A stretch of 64,000 nucleotides of DNA. Source: CAZHEV01 sp964531335 [NCBI: uncultured bacterium] (GTDB lineage Bacteria; Eisenbacteria; RBG-16-71-46; CAZHEV01). Location: the NCBI GenBank assembly GCA_964531335.1, contig CAZHEV010000005.1, positions 124,001 through 188,000 of the forward strand. Direction: 5' to 3'. The stretch's first letter is position 1; each line of letters starts with the position of its first letter. The translations under genes and the position numbers were made by a program. Below, in pieces: positions 27,594 to 35,015 of this stretch. Below the pieces are notes generated by a model. The model did not search any database, had not been told where the DNA came from, and worked only from the letters and a program-made list of their open reading frames with translations.

Positions 27594-28448
27594 CTACTTG
27601 GTGTAATCGTAGAAGCCCTTCCCTGTCTTTCTCCCGTGCTGCCCGGCCGTCACCATCCGCTTGAGAATCGCGGGGGGCGCGTACCGCGCATCCTTGAACT
27701 CGTCGAACAAGACGTTGGCTATATAATAGGTGGTGTCCAAGCCGATGAAGTCCATCAACGCCAGCGGCCCCATGGGATAGCCGCAGCCCAGCCTCATGCC
27801 CTCGTCGATGTCCTCTCTTGACGCCACCCCTCGCTCCAGGGCCCTCACCGCGTCCAGCAGGTAGGGGATAAGAAGCAGGTTCACCACGAAGCCCGGGCTG
27901 TCCTTGGCCACGATCGGATGCTTGCCGAGCGATCTCACCCACTCGGCGCAGGTCTCTATCGTCTCGACCGAGGTCGCAATCCCCTTGACGATCTCTACCA
28001 GCTTCATGACCGGAACCGGGTTGAAGAAGTGCAGCCCCAGGAACTTGTCCGGCCTGCTCGTAGATCCCGCCATCTCCGTTATGGAGATAGCCGAGGTGTT
28101 GCTCGCGAAGATCGCGCGCGGTGAGCACAAGTCATCCAGGAGCCCGAACGTCTCTGTCTTGAGCCGCGGCTCCTCTGGGATGGCCTCCACGATGAGATCG
28201 CAGCCGGCGAGGTCGTCCATGGCGAGCGTGGCCGTGATCCTGTCGAGGGCCGCACCTTTGTCCGTCTCCGTTATCTTCCCTTTCTCGACGGCGCCGGTAA
28301 GGGACTTCTCAATGCGGTTCATTCCTCTCTCGAGGAATCGGCCCTCCGCCTCCCGAACCACCACTCCGTAGCCCGCCAGGGCCGCAACCTGCGTGATCCC
28401 GCTTCCCATGAGCCCGCAGCCGACGACACCGACACTCCTGAGCTCCAT
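27594..28448 (-). CDS. hbd: 3-hydroxybutyryl-CoA dehydrogenase
   Basis: 284 residues, typical for the single-function bacterial enzyme. NAD-binding GCGLMGSG at the N-terminus, catalytic His in GLHFFNPVPVMKLVE, SPGFVVNLLLIPY, and GCGYPMGPLALMDFIGLD. It oxidises 3-hydroxyacyl-CoA with NAD. Upstream is a zinc alcohol dehydrogenase gene with a perfect 21-bp palindrome between them; downstream is the hydratase. A second copy is at 49974-50831. Confidence 0.93.
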   Translation of the reverse strand: MELRSVGVVGCGLMGSGITQVAALAGYGVVVREAEGRFLERGMNRIEKSLTGAVEKGKITETDKGAALDRITATLAMDDLAGCDLIVEAIPEEPRLKTETFGLLDDLCSPRAIFASNTSAISITEMAGSTSRPDKFLGLHFFNPVPVMKLVEIVKGIATSVETIETCAEWVRSLGKHPIVAKDSPGFVVNLLLIPYLLDAVRALERGVASREDIDEGMRLGCGYPMGPLALMDFIGLDTTYYIANVLFDEFKDARYAPPAILKRMVTAGQHGRKTGKGFYDYTK

Positions 28449-28567
28449 ATGTCATCGCCCCCCAAGTCGCCGGGATCGGAACTGCATCCCGCGATCGCCC
28501 GCGCCGGGTGCTACCCGGAACCCACCCGGACCGTCGATCAAGGCCTCGAACGAGGTCCGCGATCAGC

Positions 28568-28588
28568 GCGTGTCGTGGCACGACACGC
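28568..28588. repeat. Perfect 21-bp palindrome (10-bp arms)
   Basis: GCGTGTCGTG, one central base, then CACGACACGC. It lies 9 bp past the alcohol dehydrogenase stop and 120 bp before the hydroxybutyryl-CoA dehydrogenase start. There is no T-run on either side, so it is a weak terminator candidate; an operator or a processing hairpin are the alternatives. Confidence 0.6.
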
Positions 28589-28596
28589 CCGCGCTC

Positions 28597-29616
28597 CTAC
28601 ATCACTACTATGGATCTGAGCGACTTACCGCCTCTCAGCAAATCGAAGGCATCGTTTATCTCGTCCAATCCGAAGCGGGCGGTGACCATCTCCTTCACCT
28701 TGATCTTGCCACCCCGGGCCATGTCCACGATTCTCTTATAGTCGACCGGCCTGCAACCGAGGGAGCCGACGATCTCCATCTCTCTGAACATTATCCTGGC
28801 CGCGCTGATGGTCACGTCTTTGTTCGTGTATCCGACTATGCAGAGCCTGCCGCCGGTCTTCAGGGACGAGAACGCCTGCTCTATGGTCATGGGGTTGCCG
28901 ATGGCCTCGATAGCGATGTCAGCGCCGCCGCCCGTCAGCTTCCGCACTTCCTTCGCCGGGTCCACGGCCTTGGCGTTTACCGTCTTCCATGCCCCGAACT
29001 TCGACGCCGCGCGCAGCTTGTCGTCGTCTATGTCCACCACCACGACCACCGCCCCGGCCGCCACGGCGACCTGCGCCACGTTCATGCCCACGCCCCCGCA
29101 TCCGTAGATGCACACTATGTCGCCGGGCCGGACCTTGGCCCTGTTCTTAACCGCGTGATAGGGAGTGGATATCGCATCTGCTATAATGCAGCCCTCTTCC
29201 AGCGGAATCTCCTCCGGCATGTGAAGACAGTCCTTCGCGGGCACGACGGTGTACTCCGCGTAGGCGCCGTCGATGTTGTTTCCGAGCATCTGCATGTTGC
29301 GGCAGATGTTCTCCCTGCCCGTGCGGCAGTACTCGCAAACACCGCAGGTGAAAACCGCCGGGATGAGAACGCGGTCGCCCTCGGCGAAGCCCTCGACCCG
29401 CTCGCCGGTTCCCGCCACCGTGCCGGACGCCTCATGGCCGAGTATCATCGGGGGTTTCTTGAAAGTGGGCACGCCTTCATCGATGTAACCGACGTCCGTG
29501 TGGCAGACCCCGCAGGCGGCCACCTTGACAAGGATCTCGCCAGGCCCGGCTTTCGGAGTCTCGACTTCTTCGACCTTCAGAGGTTGTTTCGGTCCGTAGA
29601 AAACCGCTGCTTTCAT
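28597..29616 (-). CDS. Zinc-dependent alcohol dehydrogenase (medium-chain), possibly acting on a hydroxyacyl-CoA
   Basis: 339 residues from ATG 29616, which has GGAGGTG upstream. Catalytic zinc ligands are Cys in ACGVCHTD and His-Glu in LGHEASG; structural zinc uses the four Cys of [16 protein letters not shown]; the NAD site is GCGGVGMN. The segment CGVCHTD...GVPT..KPP..LGHE resembles 6-hydroxycyclohex-1-ene-1-carbonyl-CoA dehydrogenase of anaerobic benzoate degradation, but general medium-chain dehydrogenases look similar. First gene of the run leading to hydroxyacyl-CoA dehydrogenase, hydratase and acyl-CoA dehydrogenase, so a hydroxyacyl-CoA substrate is plausible; a simple alcohol is the other reading. 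Confidence 0.82.
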   Translation of the reverse strand: MKAAVFYGPKQPLKVEEVETPKAGPGEILVKVAACGVCHTDVGYIDEGVPTFKKPPMILGHEASGTVAGTGERVEGFAEGDRVLIPAVFTCGVCEYCRTGRENICRNMQMLGNNIDGAYAEYTVVPAKDCLHMPEEIPLEEGCIIADAISTPYHAVKNRAKVRPGDIVCIYGCGGVGMNVAQVAVAAGAVVVVVDIDDDKLRAASKFGAWKTVNAKAVDPAKEVRKLTGGGADIAIEAIGNPMTIEQAFSSLKTGGRLCIVGYTNKDVTISAARIMFREMEIVGSLGCRPVDYKRIVDMARGGKIKVKEMVTARFGLDEINDAFDLLRGGKSLRSIVVM

Positions 29617-29946
29617 ATCACCCGCACCTCCTGAACCGAGTGGAGAGCACAATAGGGCTTCATAGCAGGATCCGACGCCTTCGCGGCCGGGGACAGACAC
29701 CCCCCGCCTCCGGCTCCGGGGTCGCGCCCGGGCGACGAGCCCCCGCGCAAGCCGATCATCGAGGGGTTTCTGCTCCGTAACGCGCCTCTAGATCGGGACC
29801 GTGCCGGCCGCCGGTCTCATCGCGGCCGGCAGGGGATCTTGCTTCCTGGTGATGCCTTTCGAGCAGGTCTGGGTCTTGCGTAACTGAATGCAGGGCAAAA
29901 GGCTGTCCCCGTGCGCTGTCCTGCGAGGATAAGCGCCAAGACTTAT
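29617..29946. other. Divergent intergenic region between the ADH and etfBA
   Basis: This stretch separates two divergent operons. I see no supported gene. It contains the 10-bp-arm hairpin at 29802-29831; the operator-like repeat and the etf promoter begin just after it. No convincing minus-strand promoter for the ADH was found; TATTGT about 35 bp before its start lacks a matching -35 box. Confidence 0.5.
29802..29831. repeat. Strong hairpin, 10-bp perfect arms
   Basis: TGCCGGCCGC, 10-nt loop, GCGGCCGGCA. No T-run follows on either strand. It could be a REP-like or transcript-end element between divergent genes; function not assignable. Confidence 0.55.
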
Positions 29947-29995
29947 GCTGTCAACGAAAATGGGGCTCGTCGAGGCGGCGCACCTCGTTGACAGC
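29947..29995. promoter_or_regulatory. Operator-like inverted repeat over the etf promoter
   Basis: GCTGTCAACGA (29947-29957) and its exact reverse complement TCGTTGACAGC (29985-29995) are separated by 27 bp. The right arm contains the complete -35 box TTGACA, so a dimer bound there would block RNA polymerase. Arm centres are 38 bp apart, between 3.5 and 4 helical turns, so a bridging or looping regulator is possible. Which protein binds is unknown; no regulator gene is nearby. Confidence 0.55.
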
Positions 29996-30016
29996 CCGTT
30001 CAATACCTGGTACACT
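29988..30016 (+). promoter_or_regulatory. Near-consensus promoter of etfBA
   Basis: TTGACA (29988-29993), 17 bp, TACACT (30011-30016). Predicted start near 30023 gives an etfB leader of about 140 nt. One of the best promoter matches in the window. Confidence 0.75.
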
Positions 30017-30161
30017 GGCGGCCGTTGCACGCGCACCTGCAGATCCTACCGCCTGTATTCCTGTAATCTGACAGGCCGATTCAAGGTAGATTCAATTTGG
30101 ACGGAGGCGTCGCTGAACCATCGCGCCAAAGGCACCCCCGGCTCACTCCAGAGGAGGCATC

Positions 30162-30962
30162 ATGAATGCCGTTGTCTGCATCAAACAGGTCCCTGAAAGC
30201 CCGGACCCGAAGGATATTCGTTTCGAAGGCCACGCTTATTCACTGTCCAGCGAAGGAATACCGCACGTAATCAATCCATTCGACCTGTACGCGCTCGAAG
30301 AGGCGTTGCGGATGAAGGACGCCCACGGCGGCTCCGTCACCGTGCTGACCGTGGGCCCGGAGAAGGCGCTGGAGGCGCTCCGGGAGGCTATAGCCATGGG
30401 CGCGGACAAGGCCGTTCTGTTGAACGATCCGGCCTTCAAAGGAGGCGACAGTCTCGCCACCGCCCGTGTCCTGGCGGCGGCGGCCAAGAAGGTCGGCGAC
30501 TTCGACGTGGTCCTTTGCGGCATGCAGTCCATAGACGCCGCGACCGCCCTGGTGGGGCCGGCGGTAGCGAGGCTGCTGGGAATCCCCCAACTGACGTACG
30601 TCGCGAAGGTGGAAGGCATCGACTTCGACGCGAAGAAGGCAACGGTGCACAGGATGCTCGAGACCGGCAAAGAGGTCGTGGAGAGCACGCTTCCCGCGGT
30701 CATCACCGTCGTCAAGGATATCAACCAGCCCAGATTCGCCTCCTTGTTGAAGGTCAGAAAGGCCTCGAAGGCGGAGATCCCGACCTGGTCCGCCGGCGAC
30801 CTGGGCCTAGACGCCTCCAAGGTCGGCGAAGCCGGCTCCCCCACGAAGCTCACCGGCAGCAGCCGGCCTGAGGCTCGAAAGGGCGGAGAGGTGATCGAAG
30901 GTGAGCCGGCCGAGGTCGTCGACAAGCTGGTGCAGAAGATACTCGACACCAAAATACTGTAG
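30162..30962 (+). CDS. etfB: Electron transfer flavoprotein beta subunit
   Basis: 266 residues. N-terminus MNAVVCIKQVPESPD and the segment INPFDLYALEEALRMKD are typical; VLLCGMQS-like region (VVLCGMQSIDAATALVGPAVA) and VKDINQPRFASLLKVRKA match the EtfB signature. With EtfA it accepts electrons from acyl-CoA dehydrogenases (five in this window) and passes them to an ETF:quinone oxidoreductase or a bifurcating partner, neither of which is encoded here. ATG 30162 has AGAGGAGG upstream. etfA follows after 46 bp. Confidence 0.95.
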   Translation: MNAVVCIKQVPESPDPKDIRFEGHAYSLSSEGIPHVINPFDLYALEEALRMKDAHGGSVTVLTVGPEKALEALREAIAMGADKAVLLNDPAFKGGDSLATARVLAAAAKKVGDFDVVLCGMQSIDAATALVGPAVARLLGIPQLTYVAKVEGIDFDAKKATVHRMLETGKEVVESTLPAVITVVKDINQPRFASLLKVRKASKAEIPTWSAGDLGLDASKVGEAGSPTKLTGSSRPEARKGGEVIEGEPAEVVDKLVQKILDTKIL

Positions 30963-31008
30963 GCGGGCGCCGTTGGGTTTTCTTGCCGATAGAACAGGAG
31001 GATGGAAA

Positions 31009-32013
31009 GTGACTGGAGCAAACGGTGGAGCAATCTGGGTCCTGACGCCGGTGACCGATGGAAAGCCGGCCAAAGCCGGCTTGGAGCTGCTGGGCAAGGC
31101 CCGGCAACTTGCCGACTCTTCCGGCGCCGAGGTGGGCGCCTTGCTGCTCGGTCCGGGGGTCAAGGGGCTGGTGGGGGAGGTCGGTTCCTACGGCGCCGAC
31201 GCGGCCTACGTCGTCGAGAGCCCCGTGCTTGAGAAATACAGGACATCGCCGTACGTGAAGGCCATAGCCGCGCTGGCGAGAGAGCACTCGCCGGCCGCCA
31301 TTTTGATCCCGGGCGACATTCAGGGAAGGGACCTCTCCGGCGCGCTCGCGGCCGAGTTGGAGACCGGGCTCGCCCCGGACTGCGTGGACTTGAAGGTCAA
31401 CGAAGAGAGCGGGCTGCTTCAGTTCATAAGGCCCACTTTCGGCGGCAGCCTCCTCGCGACCATAGAGTGCCCCGAGGCCAGGCCTCAGATGGCGACGGTG
31501 AGGCCGAAGGCCTTCCCGGTTCCCGAGCCGGACACTTCGCGGCAGGCCAAGGAGGTGACGGTCGAAGTTTCCCTCAGCGAGGACGAGGTGCCCACCAAGG
31601 TCACCGGTTTCGTGGAGGAAAAGGGCGCGGTGAACCTGGCCGACGCCGACATAATCGTATCCGGCGGACGCGGCATGGGCTCGCCTGAGAACTTCGAGAT
31701 ACTTCAGAAGCTGGCGGACGTTATCGGTGGGGCCGTAGGCGCCTCGAGGGCCGCGGTTGACGCCGGCTGGATAGAGTACCCGCACCAGGTGGGACAGACC
31801 GGCAAGACGGTCAAGCCGCGACTGTACATCGCCTGTGGAATATCGGGAGCCATCCAGCACATAGCGGGCATGAGGACGTCGGACATAATAGTCGCCGTCA
31901 ACAAGGACCCCAACGCCCCGATATTCAAGGTCGCGAGCTTCGGCGTGGTCGGCGACGCGCACGAGATAGTCCCCTTGCTCACGGAGAAGTTCAAGGAGGC
32001 GCTCTCCAAGTAG
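31009..32013 (+). CDS. etfA: Electron transfer flavoprotein alpha subunit
   Basis: 334 residues from GTG 31009, which has ACAGGAGG seven bases upstream; the frame is open further up but that part overlaps etfB. The C-terminal FAD-binding domain is clear: VSGGRGMGSPENF, VGASRAAVDAGW, the HQVGQTGKTVKP loop, and ACGISGAIQH, NKDPNAPIF. It binds FAD in the EtfAB heterodimer. An ATG at 31002 is in another frame and is not the start. A possible terminator follows at 32082-32110. Confidence 0.95.
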   Translation: MTGANGGAIWVLTPVTDGKPAKAGLELLGKARQLADSSGAEVGALLLGPGVKGLVGEVGSYGADAAYVVESPVLEKYRTSPYVKAIAALAREHSPAAILIPGDIQGRDLSGALAAELETGLAPDCVDLKVNEESGLLQFIRPTFGGSLLATIECPEARPQMATVRPKAFPVPEPDTSRQAKEVTVEVSLSEDEVPTKVTGFVEEKGAVNLADADIIVSGGRGMGSPENFEILQKLADVIGGAVGASRAAVDAGWIEYPHQVGQTGKTVKPRLYIACGISGAIQHIAGMRTSDIIVAVNKDPNAPIFKVASFGVVGDAHEIVPLLTEKFKEALSK

Positions 32014-32081
32014 GCGCGAAAGACACGGCGAGCGTCCAGCCCGGCCTCCGAGGGTCCGGGCGGAGATTCGCGGGCTTACTC

Positions 32082-32110
32082 AGCCGGGCGTCATGGCAAG
32101 GTGCCCGGCT
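32082..32110 (+). terminator. Possible terminator after etfA
   Basis: AGCCGGGC (32082-32089) and GCCCGGCT (32103-32110) form an 8-bp stem with a 13-nt loop, followed on the plus strand by ATTTCTCCTT. It overlaps the stop of the convergent hydratase gene. The T-tract is interrupted, so this is moderate support. Confidence 0.4.
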
Positions 32111-32879
32111 ATTTCTCCTTCCAGACGGGAGCCCTTTTCTCCAGAAACGCGGACAGGCCTTCCTGGGCATCCTCCGTCTTCATCAGCTCGTCCAGGTAGA
32201 TGTCCTCGACCCCGCCCAGGGCCCTCTCGAAGTCCAGCTCCAGACCGTCGAGCACCGCTCGCTTGTTCAATCTGAGAACCGGACCGCTCAGGGCGGTCAA
32301 TGTCTTGATGGTCTCATCCACCACGCGATCGAAGCTGTCCTCCGGAACGGCCCTGTTGATGAGCCCCATCCGGGACGCCTCCACGGCGTCGATGGTCTCT
32401 CCGGTCAGAAGGAGCTCGAGCGTGCGCCTCGATCCTATCATCTTGGGAAAGAAGGCGGCCGCCACCGGAGCAATGACCCCAACCTTGATCTCCGGCTGCC
32501 CGAACTTTGAGTTCTCCGAAGCTATGACCAAGTCGCAGAAGGTGGCCAGCTCGCAACCTCCTCCCAGGCACACCCCTTTGACCGCGGCTATGGTGGGAGT
32601 CATCATTCGCGACATTATGTGGAATACCCTGTGAAAGGAGGAGATCATGCGATCGGCCTTCTCTCGCGTGTGGTCCAACACGTCCACGCCCGCGCAGAAG
32701 GCCTTGCCCTCGCCTTTCAGCAAGAGGATCTTCGGCTCCTCCTCGGTGACGCTCTTGAGAGCAACCGCCAGCTCGTCCAGCATCTGAATATTCATTATGT
32801 TAAGCGGAGGCCTGTTGAGAGTGATAGAGGTCACCGTGTCGCTCTTGTCATAGATTATGGTCTTGAACTCGTCCCCCAT
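32109..32879 (-). CDS. Crotonase family, cyclohexa-1,5-dienecarbonyl-CoA hydratase-like
   Basis: 256 residues. Crotonase fold with both catalytic Glu positions filled (GGGCELATFC and FGQPEIKVGV). After the second Glu it reads KVGVIAPVAAAFFPKMIG rather than the usual IPGxGGTQRL; this alternative, together with the ITLNRPPLNIMNI start, matches what I recall of dienoyl-CoA hydratases such as Dch/BamR of anaerobic benzoyl-CoA breakdown. An ordinary enoyl-CoA hydratase of unusual type is the alternative. Third gene after thiolase and an SDR reductase on one strand. Confidence 0.78.
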   Translation of the reverse strand: MGDEFKTIIYDKSDTVTSITLNRPPLNIMNIQMLDELAVALKSVTEEEPKILLLKGEGKAFCAGVDVLDHTREKADRMISSFHRVFHIMSRMMTPTIAAVKGVCLGGGCELATFCDLVIASENSKFGQPEIKVGVIAPVAAAFFPKMIGSRRTLELLLTGETIDAVEASRMGLINRAVPEDSFDRVVDETIKTLTALSGPVLRLNKRAVLDGLELDFERALGGVEDIYLDELMKTEDAQEGLSAFLEKRAPVWKEK

Positions 32880-32951
32880 CGCGTCCCCTCCTTGACCGGA
32901 TCTCGTACGGCTCGGCTCAATGCGGCTCGGCGGCCAACCGAAACCGGCGCT

Positions 32952-33695
32952 CTAGATGTACTGCCCCCCATCGACCTTTATCACTTCTCCCGTGACGTGA
33001 CCGGCCATGTCCGAGACCAGGAAGGCCACGACTTCCGCGACGTCCTCCGGCCGGCCCAACTTGCCCAGAACGATCTCCTCGAGCGACTTGTTCTTTGCCT
33101 CCTCCGGCATCGCGGACACCATCTCGGTCTCTATCAGTCCCGGCGCCACGGCGTTGACCCTTATGCCGTACCTGCCGAGCTCCCTGGCCGCGGACTTGGT
33201 GAGCCCGACTATTCCGGCCTTGGAAGCCGCGTAGTTGGACTGGCCGAACTTGCCCCTAAGGCCGTTGATCGAGGTCACGTTGACTATCGTCCCGCTCTTC
33301 CGCTCCCTGAACAAAGGCGCCGCGCTGCGAAGGAAGTTGAAGTATCCCTTAAGGTTTACTTCAAGGACGGTGTCCCACTGCTCTTCTGTCATCTTCCACA
33401 GGACGCCGTCCCAGTTGACTCCGGCGTTGTTGACCAGCACGTCGAGCCCGCCCAGCGCCTCCACGACCTTCTCCACGGTCTTGCGGGCGTCCTCGAAAGA
33501 GCCCACGTCGGCTCTGACCGCAAGCGACTTTCGCCCGAGCTTCTCCACCTCCGAGGCGATGGCCTTGGCCTCGGCCTCGTGCTTTCTGAAGGTGAACGCC
33601 ACGTCCGAGCCGTATCTCGCCAAGGTAAGCACGGTGGCCTTGCCGATGCCCATGCTTCCGCCCGTCACCAGCGCCTTCTTCCCCTCTAGATTCAT
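32952..33695 (-). CDS. fabG: 3-oxoacyl-ACP / acetoacetyl-CoA reductase (SDR)
   Basis: 247 residues, classical short-chain dehydrogenase. TGGSMGIGKA binds NADP(H), NNAG is the structural motif, and the catalytic Ser, Tyr, Lys are in VTSINGLRGKFGQSNYAASKAG. The C-terminus RPEDVAEVVAFLVSDMAGHVTGEVIKVDGG is FabG/PhaB-like. It reduces 3-oxoacyl thioesters, or runs in reverse. Placed 10 bp after a thiolase and before a hydratase, it more likely serves CoA-ester metabolism (PhaB-like) than fatty acid synthesis, though that is inference. Confidence 0.88.
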   Translation of the reverse strand: MNLEGKKALVTGGSMGIGKATVLTLARYGSDVAFTFRKHEAEAKAIASEVEKLGRKSLAVRADVGSFEDARKTVEKVVEALGGLDVLVNNAGVNWDGVLWKMTEEQWDTVLEVNLKGYFNFLRSAAPLFRERKSGTIVNVTSINGLRGKFGQSNYAASKAGIVGLTKSAARELGRYGIRVNAVAPGLIETEMVSAMPEEAKNKSLEEIVLGKLGRPEDVAEVVAFLVSDMAGHVTGEVIKVDGGQYI

Positions 33696-33705
33696 GGCCG
33701 CCTCC

Positions 33706-34887
33706 CTATCTCTCCAACACCATGGCCATTCCCAGGCCTCCGCTGATGCACAAAGTCACAAGTCCCCTCTTCGCGCCTCTGCGCTTCATCTCATGCGATA
33801 TGGTTATTATCTGTCTGACTCCGGTCATCCCGATGGGATGCCCCAGGGCTATCGACCCTCCGTTGACGTTGGTCTTCTCCCAGTCGATGGGGATCTCCTT
33901 GGCGACCGCCAGCACCTGCCCGGCGAAGGCCTCGTTGAGCTCCACCACGTCGAAGTCGTCCATGGTGAAGCCGGTCTTCTCGAACAGCTTCTTCACGGCC
34001 GGCACCGGGCTTATGCCCATCAAGGTCGGATCGACTCCGACCTGCGTAATCGGTCCCACGTAGGCGAGCGGCTCGATCCCCCTCGCCTTCATGGCGTCCT
34101 CCGACATCAACACGACCGTGCCGGCGGCGTCGGTTATGCCGCTGGCGTTGCCCGGGGTGATGGTCCCGTCCTTCCTGAACACGGGCCGGAGCTTGGCGAG
34201 GTCTTCCATCTTGCAGCCGTACCTCGGATGCTCGTCGATCTCCACTACCTTGACGTTGCCCTTGCGGTCCTTGACCTCGACCGGTTCTATCTCGTCCTTG
34301 AAGACGCCGGCGTTCAGCGCCGCCTCCGTCCTCTGCTGGCTCATCAACGCGTACTCGTCCTGCTCCTCGCGGGGTATCTTGTAGATGCCTATCAGCTTCT
34401 CCACGGTCTCGCCCATTATCATCTCGGCGATCGGGCAGAAGAGCCCGTCACGGTACATGCCGTCGAGAACCTTCGAGTGTCCCATGCGATATCCCCAACG
34501 AAAGTCCTCAAGCATGAACGGCACTCGCGTCATGTTCTCAGTACCGCCCGCGACCACTATTTCGGCGTCGTCGAGCATGATGGCCTGGGCGCCCAGCTGG
34601 ACGGACTTGACGCTGGAGCCGCAAGCCTTATTGATCGTATAGGCGGGCGTGGCATCTCCCATGCCCGACCTGAACGAGATCTGCCTGGCCGGGTTTGGGC
34701 CGCTTCCCGCCTGGCGCGCGTTGCCGTAGATGAACTCGTCGACGTCCTTGCCGTCCACGTTGGCCTTCTTCAGCGCCGCCACCGTGGCGTGTATGCCGAG
34801 ATCGACCGCCGTGACGTGTGTAAATGCACCCAGGAATTTGCCCACCGGCGTTCTGACCGCGGAGACAATCCCCACCCTCCTGGCCAT
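33706..34887 (-). CDS. Acetyl-CoA C-acyltransferase (thiolase)
   Basis: 393 residues, normal thiolase length. Nucleophile Cys in NKACGSSVKSVQLG (residue about 88), catalytic His in LGHPIGMTGVRQ, second Cys in LCISGGLGMAM. Cleaves 3-ketoacyl-CoA to acetyl-CoA plus a shortened acyl-CoA, or condenses two acetyl-CoA. First gene of a three-gene operon with fabG and the dienoyl-CoA-hydratase-like gene; a promoter lies 70 bp upstream. A second thiolase is at 50861-52045. Confidence 0.94.
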   Translation of the reverse strand: MARRVGIVSAVRTPVGKFLGAFTHVTAVDLGIHATVAALKKANVDGKDVDEFIYGNARQAGSGPNPARQISFRSGMGDATPAYTINKACGSSVKSVQLGAQAIMLDDAEIVVAGGTENMTRVPFMLEDFRWGYRMGHSKVLDGMYRDGLFCPIAEMIMGETVEKLIGIYKIPREEQDEYALMSQQRTEAALNAGVFKDEIEPVEVKDRKGNVKVVEIDEHPRYGCKMEDLAKLRPVFRKDGTITPGNASGITDAAGTVVLMSEDAMKARGIEPLAYVGPITQVGVDPTLMGISPVPAVKKLFEKTGFTMDDFDVVELNEAFAGQVLAVAKEIPIDWEKTNVNGGSIALGHPIGMTGVRQIITISHEMKRRGAKRGLVTLCISGGLGMAMVLER

Positions 34888-34955
34888 ATGAGTCCCCCTT
34901 CCCTACAAATCTAATGTTGTCGTGAGTCCCCGACGCCTCGAATGAGGCTGGTAGA

Positions 34956-34984
34956 ATACTACGGTCGGGAGGGCCTACTGTCAA
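34956..34984 (-). promoter_or_regulatory. Promoter of the thiolase-fabG-hydratase operon
   Basis: TTGACA (34984-34979), 17 bp, TAGTAT (34961-34956) on the minus strand, predicted start near 34949, 62 bp before the thiolase ATG. Confidence 0.65.
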
Positions 34985-35015
34985 CTTGCCGGAGGTTCGG
35001 CGGCCGCTCGATCCG

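Noticed and set aside
29945-30196. Plus-strand 83-codon frame before etfB
   Set aside because: It spans the promoter and operator and runs into etfB in another frame; no domain seen.
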